A stretch of DNA of 6,142 bases from Candidatus Colimorpha enterica. Lineage in GTDB: Bacteria > Bacillota > Clostridia > Oscillospirales > CAG-272. Shown here piece after piece: positions 5,573-6,142 of this stretch. Location: the NCBI GenBank assembly GCA_000433515.1, contig FR891207.1:44995-51136 (forward strand), written 5' to 3'. The position numbers were made by a program, and so were the translations under genes. Position 1 is the stretch's first letter, and every line of letters starts with the position of its first letter. The notes under the pieces were generated by a model, which saw only the letters and a list, made by a program, of their open reading frames with translations, ran no database searches and was not told the origin of the DNA.

Positions 5573-5601
5573 TTGACAAACGTTAAAATATGATGTATAA
5601 T
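5573..5601 (+). promoter_or_regulatory. Perfect-consensus sigma-A promoter for the zinc-ribbon protein gene
   Basis: TTGACA (5573-5578) and TATAAT (5596-5601) are separated by exactly 17 bases, matching the vegetative consensus at every position. Transcription would begin near 5608, giving a U-rich leader of about 34 bases to the ATG at 5642. It is back-to-back with the leftward promoter, their -35 elements 46 bases apart. Confidence 0.92.
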
Positions 5602-5641
5602 GAATTAATGAAATTTTAATTTTTTTGTGAGGTACTCTATC

Positions 5642-6088
5642 ATGAAAAACTGTCCCAACTGCGGCAACCCCTGCGACGACGGCGCGGCATTCTGCAATAA
5701 GTGCGGAGCTCCCTTCGGAGCACCGAATTATCAGGCTCAGCCGATGTTCGACCCCGCGGATCACACCGCAGAATTCGACCCTGCCGACATCTCCGAAAAC
5801 AAGGTCATCGCAATGGCACCCTATCTCATGGGCTGGGTTGGTATTATTGTTGCCCTTCTTGCCATCAACAATTCAAAGTATGTTTCCTTCAATGTAAAGC
5901 AGGCACTCAAGCTTGATGTCTGCTTCATCCTCTCCGCCTTCTTCTGCATCATCCCGTTCCTCGGATGGCTTGCATTCGGCGTGTGTGCCGTCATCATCTT
6001 CGTCCTGAAGATCATGGGCTTTTTCTATGTCTGCGCCGGCAAGGCGAAGGAGCTTCCCATCATCAAGAAGCTCGGCTTCCTTAAATAA
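5642..6088 (+). CDS. Zinc-ribbon protein with Tic20/DUF4870-like membrane domain
   Basis: The 148-residue product starts with a four-cysteine zinc ribbon, CPNCG (Cys4, Cys7) and CNKCG (Cys18, Cys21), followed by a flexible Gln/Pro/Asp-rich linker to about residue 52. The rest is a membrane domain with hydrophobic segments near 55-75, 92-111 and 112-132. Between the first two is the polar stretch SKYVSFNVKQALKLDV, which resembles the F-V-x-F-x-x-K-Q-A-L signature of DUF4870/Tic20-like proteins. The N-terminal ribbon is presumably cytoplasmic. Molecular function is not established; related domains are small polytopic proteins of unknown role, and the family name does not imply protein import here. 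The ATG at 5642 is preferred over an in-frame GTG at 5627 because GTGAGGT (5627-5633) is its ribosome binding site, eight bases upstream, and the protein then begins MKNCPNCG as is usual for zinc-ribbon leaders. Expression from a perfect-consensus promoter suggests high basal transcription. Confidence 0.87.
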   Translation: MKNCPNCGNPCDDGAAFCNKCGAPFGAPNYQAQPMFDPADHTAEFDPADISENKVIAMAPYLMGWVGIIVALLAINNSKYVSFNVKQALKLDVCFILSAFFCIIPFLGWLAFGVCAVIIFVLKIMGFFYVCAGKAKELPIIKKLGFLK

Positions 6089-6119
6089 TCCTATCTTCCG
6101 TTTCCGGAATGGGGCTGTT

Positions 6120-6142
6120 AAAAAACCCGAAAAGAGTTTTTT
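6120..6142 (+). terminator. Intrinsic terminator after the zinc-ribbon gene, at the window edge
   Basis: AAAAAACCC (6120-6128) pairs with GAGTTTTTT (6134-6142) with one mismatch around a GAAAA loop. The layout, an A run, a C/G core and a T run, is that of a bidirectional terminator 31 bases after the stop codon. The T run may continue beyond the window. A smaller hairpin, TTCCG-TTTC-CGGAA (6096-6109), precedes it without a U tract. Confidence 0.65.

Overview
The window reads as ordinary housekeeping chromosome from a Gram-positive anaerobe, most likely a member of the Clostridia (Oscillospiraceae/Christensenellales-like). This rests on strong AGGAGG-type ribosome binding sites, near-consensus sigma-A promoters, roughly balanced base composition, a group III (PPi-type) phosphofructokinase, a Firmicute-style S1-repeat protein, and a MurA with the Cys-containing active-site loop. 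The placement is inferred from protein flavour, not from any search.

Layout. Bases 2-577 (+) are the 3' end of a 6-phosphofructokinase gene. A 107-base gap follows, containing a long, well-formed stem-loop (612-676) whose 3' arm buries the ribosome binding site of the next gene, a 311-residue S1-domain RNA-binding protein (685-1620, +). A strong bidirectional terminator (1630-1658) separates this rightward pair from a leftward cell-wall cluster. In transcription order that cluster is murA (4632-3343), a HAD/beta-phosphoglucomutase-like phosphatase (3287-2634) and a D-alanyl-D-alanine carboxypeptidase (2602-1661). A terminator-like hairpin between murA and the phosphatase could reduce downstream expression.

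Upstream of murA lies a 383-base non-coding stretch (4633-5015) with one or two leftward promoters, a leader with competing hairpins and several dyads. Beyond it are a leftward gene for a small four-helix membrane protein of unknown function (5462-5016) and a rightward gene for a zinc-ribbon protein with a Tic20/DUF4870-like membrane domain (5642-6088). These two are transcribed divergently from two near-perfect promoters in a 180-base gap. The window ends in an A/T-flanked terminator hairpin (6120-6142).

Functional picture: MurA makes the first committed peptidoglycan precursor in the cytoplasm, and the carboxypeptidase trims stem peptides outside the membrane, so the leftward operon has a cell-envelope theme. 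No mobile element, CRISPR array, tRNA, rRNA or defence cassette was seen. The most interesting object is the ribosome-binding-site-sequestering RNA structure ahead of the S1-domain gene. It has the form of a cis-regulatory element and I do not recognise it as a known riboswitch class.
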